64,000 nucleotides of DNA from Setaria digitata (taxonomy: Eukaryota > Nematoda > Chromadorea > Rhabditida > Setariidae): NCBI GenBank assembly GCA_003640385.1, contig RCAB01000181.1, positions 50,841-114,840 on the forward strand. The letters are read 5' to 3'. The notes under the pieces were generated by a model that was not told the origin of the DNA, made no database searches, and worked only from the letters and a program-made list of their open reading frames with translations. A program made the position numbers and the translations under genes. Below, one piece after another: positions 1 through 13,800 of this stretch. Position 1 is the first letter of the stretch. Each line of letters starts with the position of its first letter.

Positions 1-383
1 TGATGTTAACCTTAGTATAATATTAACTGTTATTGTCTTAAAATTAGACTACCAAGAAAAGAAAAAAGATTTAGAAGCACATCACATCTTAAGCTATTTC
101 ACCACCAAGTAAAAACAGTCAAAAAGAAAACTTTTGTTCTTACAGTGAGCACCTTCATTCCAGGAGTCCTCAGAAACATTCACTAATCTGTAAGGACTTA
201 CAACTCGATATTTCATCAAAATGAGACTAATAAAAATAGATAACCACTAATACAAATGAACGAAATATAGGCTTTATTACATATCAACGAAAAGATTTTC
301 AAAAATTTACCGGAATCATTGTAATAATAAGAATATTCCTACCGCAAAAACTCGTGGTTCCATCCTCAACAGAAATACTCCCT

Positions 384-2169
384 TTACATGGTACTATCAA
401 TCAATGCTTCACGTATATCAGTGCTTATAGCAGATGCTTCACGATCACCGAGTTTAAATAAAGCTTCGATAACCGATAACTCTGTGCTTGTCGTATCGAG
501 ACCGGCGAAAGCGATCCAATCATTAACGCATAAACCTGCAGCGACTAGATCTGAGCCCCTGCAAAGAAAAATTATATTTCACCACTTAGATCTATAATCT
601 AGAAGAACATAAGGGAACAAAGTAATGGTTTCCTTATGTTGAACCAAGTAACTGATGAATATGATTGATGAATTAATTTAATCAATATAACCAATTAATG
701 TTATTGATATGAGTTAATTAATACAATGGATTAATAAAGTAAGTGATGAATGGATTCGGGAATGATAAATTAGTTTCCGCGTTGTGGTACTGTCAGTGGG
801 AACCACCTAGCGAGGAAACTGAAGTTCGAGGAAGTGGTTGAAACAAGACATGATTTAAACTATGGTAAAAGCTAAGATAGCAAGTAAACCTTATAGCGTG
901 AAGAAAATTTAATTTTTAAGAAATAAAATCAGATTTGGATAGGAAAGTGTTTACTGGACTTCTGCAATTACCTATTAACGGTTCCTGCAACAACAGGAAC
1001 TTGAAGCAAGGCAGCTAGTTCGCGCTGTGTTTGAGGAGAAGTTTTTGCTTCAACAAGAGCTCCTTGGGAACTGAGAACAGCATATGAGCCAACCTATGAC
1101 GATATACGTAAGCATAATATGTGTATGAGGTAACAAAAATCTTAAAAAATTTCAAAAACACAGCAGCTTAAAAAATAAGGAGATCCATTAATCCCATAAA
1201 AACTATACGCTGTAAATCGTCTATTAACTTACTAAAGCATGACTGCCCAAACTCATCCTAAAAACTTCCACTTGCAAAACTTCTTCCAGTGCCTGCAATT
1301 TAAAGAAAAATTTTAAATTCTTGAATAAAATATATGGATAAAGTAGGATCAATTTTCTAAATAGTAATACCACTTCCAAGTTTTTTTTTTCAGGATTTGT
1401 TCATTTTTATAAACATGGAGTGAAATTCTGTAAGCCTCATATTCAAACGGGAATTTTCGCATCTCGAACCACTCCACCTTACATTTCCTTAAAAAAAGGT
1501 GAGCTACCTGATAATGTTGTTTGTTATGTTAGAAGAAACAAATCATTCGGCGAAAGTTTTAAATAGAAAACTGCTGGTACCTTTTCCGTTTCTTTACTGA
1601 TTTCAGGATGCACTAATGCGACATAATCGTTGCACGCAATGACGTTTCCAAGTGCAGACAGCTTTTCATCTACTCTCCTTATCTTCACATTGTCTGGTAA
1701 ACTGAAAAACTGATTTTGTAAAATCTAATAGATTTCACAAAATAATGAGCTAACCTATTTCTTAGGTGTTGCAATTCTTGATCAGTGGTATCGTTTGGCA
1801 CCAGTAATCCTTTTCGATTACCGACAGTTACCCGCCCAACGATTCTCGTTCCAGCAATGGAGCAGTGAATTACTGGAATTACGTCAGCTAGTTCGCCTTC
1901 AACTATACTGAAAGTATTTCGTGCTTAGAAGTCCAAATGTTAATAATGATAAACAACTGATTTATTTTTATAACTGTTAGAAGGGAACGCTGATTCGATT
2001 TTGAAATTCGATGAGATGAAAAACAAGATGCTAAGTTGATTAGATACAAATATTTGTTCAACCTGTAGAAGTTTTCGGATGCAGCAATCCCAACTAAACA
2101 ATATGCGTTAGTTAACTTGCAAAAAACGCCGACTTCATTACTGGCTTCGAACTGACAACGAATAGCCAT
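384..2169 (-). CDS. eif6: Eukaryotic translation initiation factor 6 (eIF6)
   Basis: Six exons at 2169-2063, 1907-1755, 1701-1581, 1292-1233, 1093-972 and 558-384 join in phase to 245 residues, exactly the usual eIF6 length. The protein opens [16 protein letters not shown] and carries family signatures [34 protein letters not shown] and, near the C-terminus, [20 protein letters not shown]. eIF6 binds the 60S ribosomal subunit in the nucleolus and cytoplasm and stops premature joining to 40S; it is also needed for 60S biogenesis. The start is the ATG at 2169. A TTTCTTCAG acceptor ends at 2188, about 18 nt upstream, and fits spliced-leader addition. The gene is divergent from DPH6. All introns are GT-AG. 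Identification is firm; individual splice sites are read by eye. Confidence 0.95.
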
Positions 2170-2609
2170 AATTCCCGCCAACGGATTCTGAAGAAACGCA
2201 AGTGCGAAGTCTGTAAGGAGCTGAAAAACCAGAGAAATGAGTAAAGCAAATGGCAACTATATAAACAACATACCTAATGAGTAAACAAATGCTAAATCAG
2301 TGATATAATTATTGCTGAAGAGCAACAACAAACGCGATAAACAGTCTGCTGCTGAGCATATCGAATGCTTCGGAACGCTGCATAACACCTGTTGGAAATA
2401 TGATATACCTTTCCGTTCCGATATAAACAGTTTAGGTAAGTAAACTATCCAGCACTGTACCCCAAGGCAGAACGTATAATTACGGAAATAGCACCGCCAT
2501 GAGGCGTCCACGCAATGACCCAAAACGATACAGTATGTCGTAGATGCCGTTGGGAGAGAAACTGTTTTTCATGGGCCGTGCAGCGGCTGCCATTAAAAAA
2601 GAGGGACAG
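2170..2609. promoter_or_regulatory. Divergent intergenic region between eIF6 and DPH6
   Basis: This 440-base gap separates the start codons of two divergently transcribed translation-related genes, so promoters for both probably lie here. The eIF6 trans-splice acceptor candidate is at 2188. An in-frame ATG at 2571 could extend DPH6 by 13 residues, but the family normally starts at the 2610 methionine. No TATA box or initiator could be assigned. Confidence 0.45.
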
Positions 2610-4193
2610 ATGAAAGTGGTGGGCCTAGTGTCAGGTGGGAAGGATAGTTGTTATAACTTGATGCTATGTGAGAAGTACGGCCATGAAATTGTATGCTTGG
2701 CCAACCTATATCCACCAGATGAGTGTACCCAAGAAATGGACAGCTACATGTACCAGTGTGTCGCACACAATGCACTTCAAGTACCTTTTGCTACTATGTT
2801 TTTTTTCCTTTGTCGTCTGTTCTGAAGTGATTTTCAGTGATTTTTCTAGAATTTCCTAAAATGTTTTGCGCAATTGCAAGAAAGCACAATGCATGTGACT
2901 TATTCAGCAGTCGTTTAAGTAGATATCCTGATCTTCCCCTCATAGTTAATTATTTGTGTCCCTCTATTTACAACAAAAATTGAAGCTAACAGTTTCTGGC
3001 GTGTATTCTAGGTGTACGGTGAAGCATGTGGCCTTCCACTTTATCGACGTCCAATACAAGGAAGACCTATAGGAACAGGAGCATTTTATGAAGAAACAGC
3101 CAACGACGAAGTAGAGGACCTCTATGAATTGCTAGCATTCATCAAGCAAAAACATCCGGAAATTGAGGGTAGGTTTGCATTTCTGAAAAATTATTCTTTT
3201 TTGCTGGATACTATAGGACGAAAATTCGTTCTGCGACTTGCAGGAATTTATTCATCCTTTAAAAGATTTGTATATCACGGCTATATACAAAAGCAATAAA
3301 GCTGTGGACAATTCACAACCTGTGGAAGCTTATTTAGGAGTTCCCAGAAGTCGTGAATTTTTCATAAACAGAAATACTTAAATGGAAAAGCGGAAATGAC
3401 TTTTTATGGATTCACTGTATAAAAACGTCTCCGAAACCCTAAACATTGTCGTTGAACCTTTCACTTTTTTCTGCATTGACCCCAATATATTCTTCGCTTT
3501 TTTTTGAATCATAATTTTTTGTTCGTAAATAATTCGTTGCACTTTTCGAAATTAATTGGAATTCCAGCCGTCTCTAGCGGTGCCATCTTGAGCAGTTACC
3601 AGAAAAATCGCATAGAAAACGTGTGTCGAAGGTTGAATTTGATTTCACTAACTTACTTGTGGAACACTGATCAGGCTTCCTTGCTCGACGAGATCATTTC
3701 ATCCGGAATTGAAGCAGTTGTTGTTAAAGTAGCCGCATTAGGCCTATCAGCAAAACATCTAGGGAAAACCTTGATCGAGGTACGTCTTTTTAACAACATT
3801 CAGGGTTTTGTTTCTTATTTGGACCAGTGTGGGTAGGTGTAAAAAATATTATTCAAGAGCTTTCATTCGTTCCCACTTTGATTTGTTTAAACTGTGTAGA
3901 TGCATATTCAGATAAAGTTAATCTCAAAATACCTCACAATGCTGATTTGTTGCGACGTTACCTGAGGCTTCTACTTTTTTTTTTAGATGAAGGATCTTTT
4001 GCTGCATCTCAGCAGTCGATACGGTGTTCATATATGTGGCGAAGGAGGTGAATATGAAACGCTCGTTACTGACTGTCCCTTTTTTAAGAATCGGATTGTT
4101 CTAGACGAAACCAGTGTTGTAGAACACTCTGCAAATGATTTCGCACCAGTGGCCTACCTTTCTTTAACTAAATTTCACCTTGAAAATAAATGA
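2610..4193 (+). CDS. dph6: Diphthine--ammonia ligase (DPH6, ATP-binding domain 4 family)
   Basis: Four exons at 2610-2780, 3012-3168, 3568-3779 and 3987-4193 join to 248 residues. The N-terminus MKVVGLVSGGKDSCYNLML contains the SGGKDS PP-loop that binds ATP. Further family motifs are DSYMYQ, LPLYRRPIQGR, DEVEDLYELL, RIENVCRRLNL, VKVAALGL and HICGEGGEYETLVTDCPFF. The enzyme carries out the last step of diphthamide synthesis on elongation factor 2, amidating diphthine with ammonium and ATP in the cytosol. The protein ends at FHLENK, about 20 residues earlier than I recall for the human enzyme. A 43-codon open segment follows the stop at 4212-4340, but I see no splice donor that links it. The gene converges on TOPBP1. 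Confidence 0.93.
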
Positions 4194-4837
4194 TTTCTGA
4201 ATTATATGCAGCGAACAGCAAAAGTGGCGGTCACGAAAAACCGTTTACAATTTCACGGGGAAGTTGAAACTAATATCGTCAAACGTAAAATGATGTTGCT
4301 GGAAAAAGCAAACCATTCAGTAGAAATACGTGAGATGTGAAAAGATACTTTATTAGTCGACTTTGAATGGAAGATAGAATTTATGTATTGGTTCCAATGA
4401 TTTCAGAATCTCAGTCCTGGTTTCTATGGCATACAGAGAAAAAGCATTTATTCTATTCTAAGCCCTAGGATGCAAAAGATATTTTAGTAAGGAAATGAGA
4501 TGGGTACATCGCAGGAGCGGCACAATAATTGGAATTAAAGGTTCGAGTATTTTGTAGTGTAGATTTGACAAGCTTACGCGCAAAAAATTTTAGATAAACT
4601 AATCTGCAAGGTAAGTACTATCCAATCTTTGTGTTATCCCATCGATAAATTTGCCGATAACTTCCTGGTAAATATGCCAAACTGTTATATATTGGAAGAC
4701 GGGTAGTTTCGAAATTAAAGATATCTAGTGTCAAGTATTAATTAAACCTAATGGGGTGTGAAGTACTGGTGGCATCGATTAGATCATTCCAAGTAACAGG
4801 ATTTCTAGTATTCATGATGTCCAGGCCAAGCAGAGTT
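4194..4837. other. Convergent intergenic region between DPH6 and TOPBP1
   Basis: About 640 bases separate the two stop codons. After a TATGCAG acceptor-like site at 4211, positions 4212-4340 are open for 43 codons in one frame and end at TGA; no matching donor was found. Otherwise the stretch looks like AT-rich 3' untranslated and intergenic sequence. Confidence 0.4.
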
Positions 4838-7800
4838 CTAGTTTTCTCTTATACGGCACAGTTCAGCTGCATAGTCTTTATGGAAGTGTCTTTCTACTTC
4901 ACTTCCTTCCTCTAGTGTTAAATATGTGGCGAGATAGTCTATACCAAAGCACTGTATATTATTTTTGACAAGTTCGGCTACTTCCTGGAAAACCGTATGT
5001 GTTCCATATGTCTTGAAAAATTTGGACCATTGTTTTTTAGAGAATTCGGACTTCCATTTTTACTCTAAATCTTTTCCTATGTAAGTAAATTCTAGTAAGA
5101 GACCGGAAGCTTTTTGTTTGCACTGGTTTTAGATTTGTCTTGACTCACTAAACAATCATGTGGATCATAGTTTCAATCAGGATACTTTTAGTAGGGGATT
5201 GCTTTGTAAACCCCTCCCGCCTTCTTCAGAGATTATTTAGTGGAACTTAGTCACAGCTTACCTTGAGATTCCAAAATCCAGACTTTTCAACAAGCGCAAC
5301 AGTGAATCCTTCCAATGAGCAGACATCGTCTCTGAAATTATGTCGTGATTGTCCTACGTTATTTTTTAAGCCCATTTGTCATCCATGAAATACACTTTCT
5401 AAGCAAAAAGGTAAACTCAAGATTCGGAAAGAAAGATTCTGTCTAGGTTGAATATGGGCTATCCTGATCAAAAGGTCCTGATGAGAAAACATTAAAAAAA
5501 ATAAATTATTTTTGTACCTCAGATGAGCTTCGCCACCACCAAAATCAATAATACGCTTAAGATCGGCAAATCGTCGACGACCACAGTAAAATAATGCTTT
5601 CCAACTTTGAAAGGCTCTTTGAGTTGGGTCCTGCAATCCAGTGATGCCGCATCAATTGACACAACCCGTTACTTCTCACTACCTTGAACTGCAGACTGCT
5701 TCAAAGTTTGGAAGTGTAAAAGTCACGGCGACAGGACTCATGAACCGTGTTATATGAAAAAAGGTTTGAAGGCGGACTGCCTTCTTATAAGGCACTCAGG
5801 GTAACCTTGTCAAGCACCTAGCTATCCAAGTAAAACGTGGTTAATTGTTCTATTAAGTTATCTTTATTTTCTTGGCATTTTCGCGAACCTTTTCAATTTT
5901 CATTCGCCAGCGATGACATGCCAAAGCAAACGAAACAAAACGTTGTGCAGAGAATTCGTGCTTTGTCAATGAATGATTACTACCCCATTCGTAGTTATCC
6001 ACCTGGAACAAGATATAAGCCGAAGCAATTTTAGGTTTACAATCAATAAAACTTAGCTGTATGGATTTTGTCTCACAAATTCCACCAATTTTTCAGACTA
6101 GACACATCAAGTACAGGTTAACGTTGATTATTCCCCATAACAAATGTAAATTTTTTAAATGGATCCATATTTGATTAAAGAATCATCAGCATCTGCTAAA
6201 ATGGATGAATTTAGCGATGGAAGCAGCATTTTTAGTGGAGAAAATGAGCTGTGAAAGAGTAAATACAGAAGTGGTTAAAATGAAATTGTAGTTTTAGGAT
6301 ATTTCATTTTTCTTACTGGTTGCTAATTTAGCAGGCACTTCGTTTGTCTTCACTTACAATAAGTTTTCCTTGCTTTCGGTTGTATATTGCACTAAAAAAT
6401 TTCAATGCGCTGTGGTTTTAGTCGACATTGCTGAGAGAAGGATATGTACAACCAAGTTGCGTTAATTAGAATGGTTAATTTAATCACTAGTCACCTCAAG
6501 CCAGTTCGATTCCGCATGAGAGTCGATGACATAGTCTTCATCGACAATAATAAGCCCTTTAGCAATTGAACAAAGCAATTTTTCATTTCGCACTATACGA
6601 CCACAAACCAAATGGGTTACCCTTTCATCGAATTCATCGCATACTTCGCCACCTAATTCCAAAACCATAGATACCAAAGCACTTCTATCCTGCAAGAGAC
6701 ATAATTTTCAACACTGACTAAAAAGTGCATGGAAATTAGATTTTTGACTAGACGGTTCGCTAGTACACGATCATTAATTTTATTATAGTATGTGTGCAAG
6801 GTTTTACAGCTTGGATTTAAATTTGAATCTTGGTTTAAAAATTTAATTCAAATAACTGTCTGATAATTGTGCTCAAAAATCCTATGTTAATTCAGACAAT
6901 ATAAAAAAGGATCTGATTTTTTAGTGAGACTTACACGTCGTACAGTTGAGGTAAAACATATTCTTTTCATAGATACGATAGGTGTTTTCACTATAAGGGC
7001 GTCTTCACAATCTGCCATACTGCTTAAATTATTCGAAACGTCAGAAAAATTTTTATGAAACCAGATATGAATAGCGTAGAATAAACTCTTCTGCACAGCT
7101 AAAAATTTAACAATATGATACCCTGCTTCGAAACCAGCAACAGTTCCACTGCAATCGATCAAAGCATAAAAGAAAGAAAGATAATTATGGTTTATAGTCA
7201 AATACCTTATTTTATTTCTTTGATCTTGTCCATAGGGCTCGGTGAGAAGAAGCATGTTCTGATCGTTCCCCTCCTATAGATAAAAAGGTTATTATAAAAA
7301 AAATGGAAAAAACTTGAGAAGTCTATTTCACAAGAATATTTGAATATTTCACTTCCTATGCTTATACGATTAATTCATTACTATCATTTTACCGAAAGCA
7401 AATTATAAGAAATACCAAATGCTACGAAAAGTAAGAGTAGTGCGAATATAAAAGTTTAAGCCAAATAAAATCATGTGTGGTATAACTTGTGAAGAAATAG
7501 GACAATAGTAATAGCTTGAAAAAAAAAAAGGTGAAAATCCTAATTTTAAGAATTATTCGATAGCAGGAAACTTACTGGATCTGTATCGAAAGGATTAAGT
7601 ATTTGAGTAGCGATCCTAAAAAGAAAAAAAAAAAAAATACGTTGATCACAAACAAATCAAATATAACGTTAGTGAAGGTGATTTCGTTTGTAGTGCCTGA
7701 AGCGCTAAATCTAATTTCACACATTATTATGCTTAATACGCCTTAAAAAACACTGGAAAGAAATAAGATAAAACCAAAAACCCAAAACTGCATTAGTACA

Positions 7801-10800
7801 AAAATCCATACGGTCGTGGACTACTTTCTTTCCATCCATAATACTGTGGCTCAGGTAGTTCAACATGTCGTTTTCTAGCACTTCGTTTTGATAATTCTGT
7901 ATCGACTTGCGCTCTTGCTTTCTTCTCTTGTTCCTGAAAAAATAGCAAAGATTTATTTGCTGTTTTTTTGTTGTTGATCTAATGACTTATAGAAGATTGA
8001 AAATTGAATGATGTATAAACAGTATGAATAAAAAAAAACTAAATATTAGAAATTCAACAACAGACTAGAAAAGCTTTAAGGTTAACGAAGCAAGATTTGA
8101 TTGGCCGGAAGAACAACTTAACATACGCGCTGTTTTTCTTTTTCGGCCTCTATGGTTCGCACATATTGTTCCCTTTGCATAGCCAGCTTAGCCAATTTCT
8201 CAGCAATTCGTCTTCTTAATTGTTTACATAAAGATTTTACATTTAAGTGTTCAATTCCACTTGTTAAGGCAATTGTACATGGTATTATTTAAAAAAGTTA
8301 TATTTAAAGAAGCGTGTTAACAAACTTTTTTTCCTCTTTTGAGATGTCTGATTTGTAGCAATTTTCTGAAAACATCGTTCTAGCTTTTTTGGGACTTTCT
8401 GCAGGTCCAATTAATAATCCTGATTGGGCAATTCTCTTAACCTGTCTGCTCTGCAAAATGGTGAAATATCCAAACCATTCAAAAGGAACTGAGTTTTGGA
8501 ATTTTGATAAGAGTATTCCAACAAGATGGCCGCACTATTTTCCGCTTCAACCACAAGCCATACATAGCCGGGTTCATTGATTTTTTCCTGCCAACTTTCT
8601 ATTCCTGTTCTCTTCTTCCAATTTGAATCCCAACCGTTTTTAGAAAAGACCACACAGGAATAATACTTGCCTGCATGCGATCATAATCAGTAGTCCGTCT
8701 TGTCGATGTCCAAGGAATCTTGCTTGTCTGAGCTGTCTTAACTACTGCTTCACCAAGCACACGGTTTACAGATGTGTCATTCTACAATTACTAAGGATTT
8801 ATTGCTTGGGAGCACAAAAATCTGGTGGTAAACGTGACACAAACTGCTTAAGCCTGAAATCCAATTATGAAGCTTATAATTTCATTCAATTCAACCGCTA
8901 AGTTACTTAAAGTCGGGTGTTACAGAAATGAAATCCCATGACCAAATACAAATAAGACTAACATTACGAGGATACAATTTCAATTCAACGCGGCTTTGTC
9001 GGAATTACTTCTTCCCCCAACCTATATATCAATTTTAAATCAATTCTTTTATAAAAGACGAATTCCTAAACACTAAAAAACCCACCCAAGTGTCTTCAGA
9101 TAGAGAACTGTCCAGTGTTTTTTGAGTACTTATTCCATCAACGTAAGCATATGCTTCGGTAAGGTTCAAAACCTCAGCCAAATTAGTACTTGCCTGTTCT
9201 TCCAAATTTTTTTTGTCACATTCCTAAAAATATTTATGCTTGAAAAATCAAAGTTGAAAAAGAAATTTCTTCAAAAAGTCTGGAAAAGCTTCAACTATAC
9301 CATCCTGTTTCGCTTCAATACTGCATTATACTAACTGCTACAGAATTATGGGAAAGTGTTTTCTGCAAAGTAAACTGTACTTGAAAAGAAGACCGAGTTT
9401 GACATTTCCGTTCCTAAAACCAAGACAGTAAAACCGATGATAAAGATAAATGTTTTGTTTAAATGACACAAAGACAGATTATTGTTACCAACATTTTCTT
9501 CAAGGAGGACATTTTGACTTTGCACTTCTAACAATTGATCTTCAACTCTTCCAGTACTTTCGCGAGTTTCGATTGAATTATGCTGAACGACATCCATTAC
9601 ATAACAATCTGGAGCTTCAAATTTCTGACTTTTATTGAAAGTGTTTATTGGCAGTTCATTACCAACATTCATTCCATCCGGTATGTTCGACCTATCACTA
9701 TTTGGTTTTTGTTCCGTAACATACATCCATAATTGATCTTTCCGTGAATAATTCTTGAATGATTGATCTTGGAATAAATAAGGTTGTATTGGTTGCAGCT
9801 GATTCTAAAACCAGAAAATTGCAGTTCTGAGGAATTTTGTGAATCCATGCTTAAATAGAGGAAATGTTTGAAATTTTCCATTCGTGAGTGGGCAATAAGA
9901 ACTAGGTTCGCTACCTGAATGATGGATTCAATGATCCAGGATGGATCCAAGACAGGTATTTGCCAATGGGGAGCTGCGTCAGCGCAATCCTTCTCAGCGC
10001 CCGCAATTATTTCTGTACAGATACTTAACTGTTTGCCGTATCCCAAGTGATTTTTCACTCTAAAAAATTTTAAATTAAAATGACCGTCATGAATAATGAA
10101 TTCCATGTCTACCATTTGAAGAAGTGATTTAACCAAGAAAAAAAAGGGCTGAGTGACGGAATACCCTTACTAGAAAGGCAAGTAGGAGGGCATATGCTTT
10201 AGTTATGTAATTACAGAAATCTGGAAAATAAGGAAAAAACTAACTCTGCTCCAAATTTGCGCAGAATATCAGCGAAAATATCCTTCTCAGATTCAGGTAG
10301 TGTACCCAAACCAACAATACACCCTTTGAAAACTTGAGAAACTTCGGATGCTTCGATAGGTCGATACAGTGGATGCTTCTTGGCATTCACTATTACATCT
10401 TTTTCAATACAATCGTGCTACAGTAGCGAGTAAAATCAAAAAATACGATGAAGTTCAGCGTAATATTTGCAACATTATAATCAACCTCGTACCAAGATTA
10501 GCTTGAGAATATGTGTTTAGATTCGAAAAGACCACAAGGAATTTGTTATTTCAATACCCAAGCTGGGTTTAGAATTTTATACTAGTAGCGGTCGAATAGT
10601 GATTGGTCAAAGGTGCTGGTATAATTCCTGTTAATAACGCTGGCAACATCAAAAAAATAAGTAAATAAATATTAACCAAAAGAAACACTAAATTAGGAAG
10701 AATAAAAACAAGAGAATTAAGAAGCTTATGATTAACTTGAAAAAATTGTTTTTAAATCAGATGTAACCTTTTATGTTTCATTTTATATAAAAATACTAGC

Positions 10801-13800
10801 CTTTATTTCCCCATTTAATCCCAACCTATATAGAACATAACCTAGAAAATGTAGAAACCGCTGTGGAATTTTCATCTTCTTTTATAAATTAGATTGTAGC
10901 ATGAGTGAAAATTCCAAGAGGAAGAAGTGGTAGCTTAGTAACATTTTTTTATTACGATCTGAAAATACGTACCAACCAAAACGATGAAACAATACTACCG
11001 CAATTGAAATTTGTTGTATTATTGAGCAGATAATCGAGCACTTCACAAACCATATAGTTGACCCAGATTTTGGCTTCTTGTTGTATTTTACCTGGAAATC
11101 GTCAACACAGTGAAAAAAAAGGTGAACTATAATAAGAAAAAAAAAAAAACAATACCAATACCTCCGTGATTTTTAATGTCACAAAACAGTTTCTTTCGAA
11201 TTTCTTCTTTAGCAACAACAATACGAAATGATAATCCAGTAAATAAATGGCAGCCGCTACTTTCACTTTTATTATTACTGCTTAATGTCTTCTCCCATGT
11301 AATTTTTTGCGTAAAATTCAGCCCTGAATTCCCCAAAATTCCAACTTCTTTGCCTAGCAATTTATTTCCTGTCTGAAATACGGATTACTATATTTTGTAT
11401 TATATTATTATATACTTTGGAGAATGATTTCAAGTGCCACGCATAAAAAAGAGTTAAGGAGACGAACATTAAAAAAGGATTAACAGTATGCAAGAATTAA
11501 TTGAACAGGACAAAAAAAGCGTTATCCCATCGCCTCAAATTGAATTTGTAAATAGATCTACTTCCGTAATCCTGAATTTGATTTCCTTTCTTGATTCATT
11601 GTTGTAATCAGATCCCTCCACTGTACTTCCATTTAATACAGATGGTGAGAGTTCGAAATTACTTTTTTCTGACTTGAAAACCAAGTAGTCTGATTCATCC
11701 AAAACTTCTTGCGCTTTCGCACAATTCAACAACCATTCACATGTAACTACTTTCACATTATTATATGCTTTTTCCTTCAGCTGCAAACAAGAATTTCCAA
11801 GTAGTGTTCATAAAATATATTTACCATTTCAAATAGATCCAATAACCTGGAACTAGACATGTTGCGAGTGGGTGATATGTTTTTTGGGAAAAAAATTTAT
11901 ATTGTTTGCTTTATATGCTTATTGCTTAAAAAACATTTCTATGAACTTAAACTAGGAAGAAAAAACCTCTTTAATCAATTTCCAGTCTAATTTTCGTGGG
12001 CCAACCACGACGTGAGTTATATCACCATAGACTAGCCTGTCGCGTCGTCCGGATCCAACTCTATTCGTAAGCCATTTATATTTTTTGAAGTTTTCGTCGG
12101 CTATTCCACACAAGTAGATAATGCAATTCTTAAACACAAATGAAGTAGAGTGGAAAAACAAGAAAAAAGACAAAATTCGCCAGATTTTCTTACAATTTTC
12201 ATATTTTAAAATTTTTCCTAAAAACCTGAATTGAAAGTGCCTAATACTTCAGCATGGAAATATAGCATTTCATTTCGAAAAAGATACAATATCCGGAAAT
12301 TACAAGCTTTCTGAAGAAAGTAAATGCAGGGACAGACTTACACTCATAAAATCATTAAAGTGCAAGGCATCCAAATCGAATGGCACAATAGGATCCACTG
12401 CCATTGTTGCCCGTTGTAGTAATTTCATTTTCGAGCAATTACTGTAAAAATCGTTTCAAAGTTGAAAAAAAATTTAATCACAATCATAAATATACAGCAA
12501 AAGTTTACATAAACATACATCCGAATCATCAAAATTTTACACTCGTTCAGCAGCGTGTCTATCAGACGCGTACAGATGTGCTGTAGCATTCACGAAAAAA
12601 ACCAAATGATGCAAAATCGAATTTTTAATCACTTTAACTAATTCCGATATTTTCATCTTTAATATTTCTAATAAATGTGAAACAACTGCTTTTAAATCTT
12701 CATCTTTCTGCAAAAAAAAAAAAAACTAATGAAAAATAAAAAAAAAAAAAAGATAACAAAAAACAAAAAAACCTCTCGCTGAAAGTTGATTCAGTTGTTT
12801 CTAAGGTAGTGGTGTCACTTTTAATCAAATGATTCCCTGTAATAGTGCTCGATAATAATTTTTTTACTTCCAGTGATATAACCGTCACGTAAAATTCAAA
12901 GCTTTTTGTTATTCATAAGAGTTAATAATGAAGGAAATATTTTAGTATTATTTTACAAAATGCTTTCGCACCAACACGGTTTATACATTCGTGGTTTTAG
13001 TTCTATAAAAATCATTGCGATAAAATGAAACTAAAATCAGCTTAAAGAACTCCAAGTATGAAAAAAAAAAAAAAATGAGATAACCACCCCTTATTTGTTG
13101 ATGATCAGGTAAGCGATGAATGATACTCAGTTCTATATTTGGAAGCGGCTGGAACTGAGTAAGTTGTGAAGTTCGTGGTGTACTACACTCAACTGCAGAA
13201 ATTGTCCTGGTTTCATAAAGCCTTTCGGGAAGCCGATATCCCTGAATTTGTAACAAAAAAATGGGAGCAGTGACTACCAACATGATAATAAACCCAATAG
13301 AAAATTAGCATAAAAAATCAGGGTAAAGACTCAAAGACGAAAATCAAGACGAATTAATAAATCCCAAAAGAAAACTGGAAGGAGAAAATTTTCTAATTAT
13401 TCAATTTTTAAACGAGTAGACCTTTTCAACGCTTTTCGTAACCCATCGCAAACGAACAATTTTGACTTGATCCCAGCCCCATTTTCGAGCAATTTTGTAT
13501 TTTTCACCAGAATTTAAATCGGTCACTAAATGAGTGCAGTGATTTTTCTTCATGTTACCCGCATAGACACCACCGTTTGCTTCAATAAGATGTGAAAGTG
13601 TTGAACGATCTTGAGGGGCTATACCAGAGCAGGTTATAATCTAAAATTAAAATATCCCTAGATAATACAGAGGCAAATTTATTCAACATTACATAAACTG
13701 CATTATATTAAAGAAAACAAGTACAAATTATGCTATTCTTGAAAAATGCTTCATCAAATATACCCTCATTTGTTACCTAAAATATTTCAATATTTATCCA

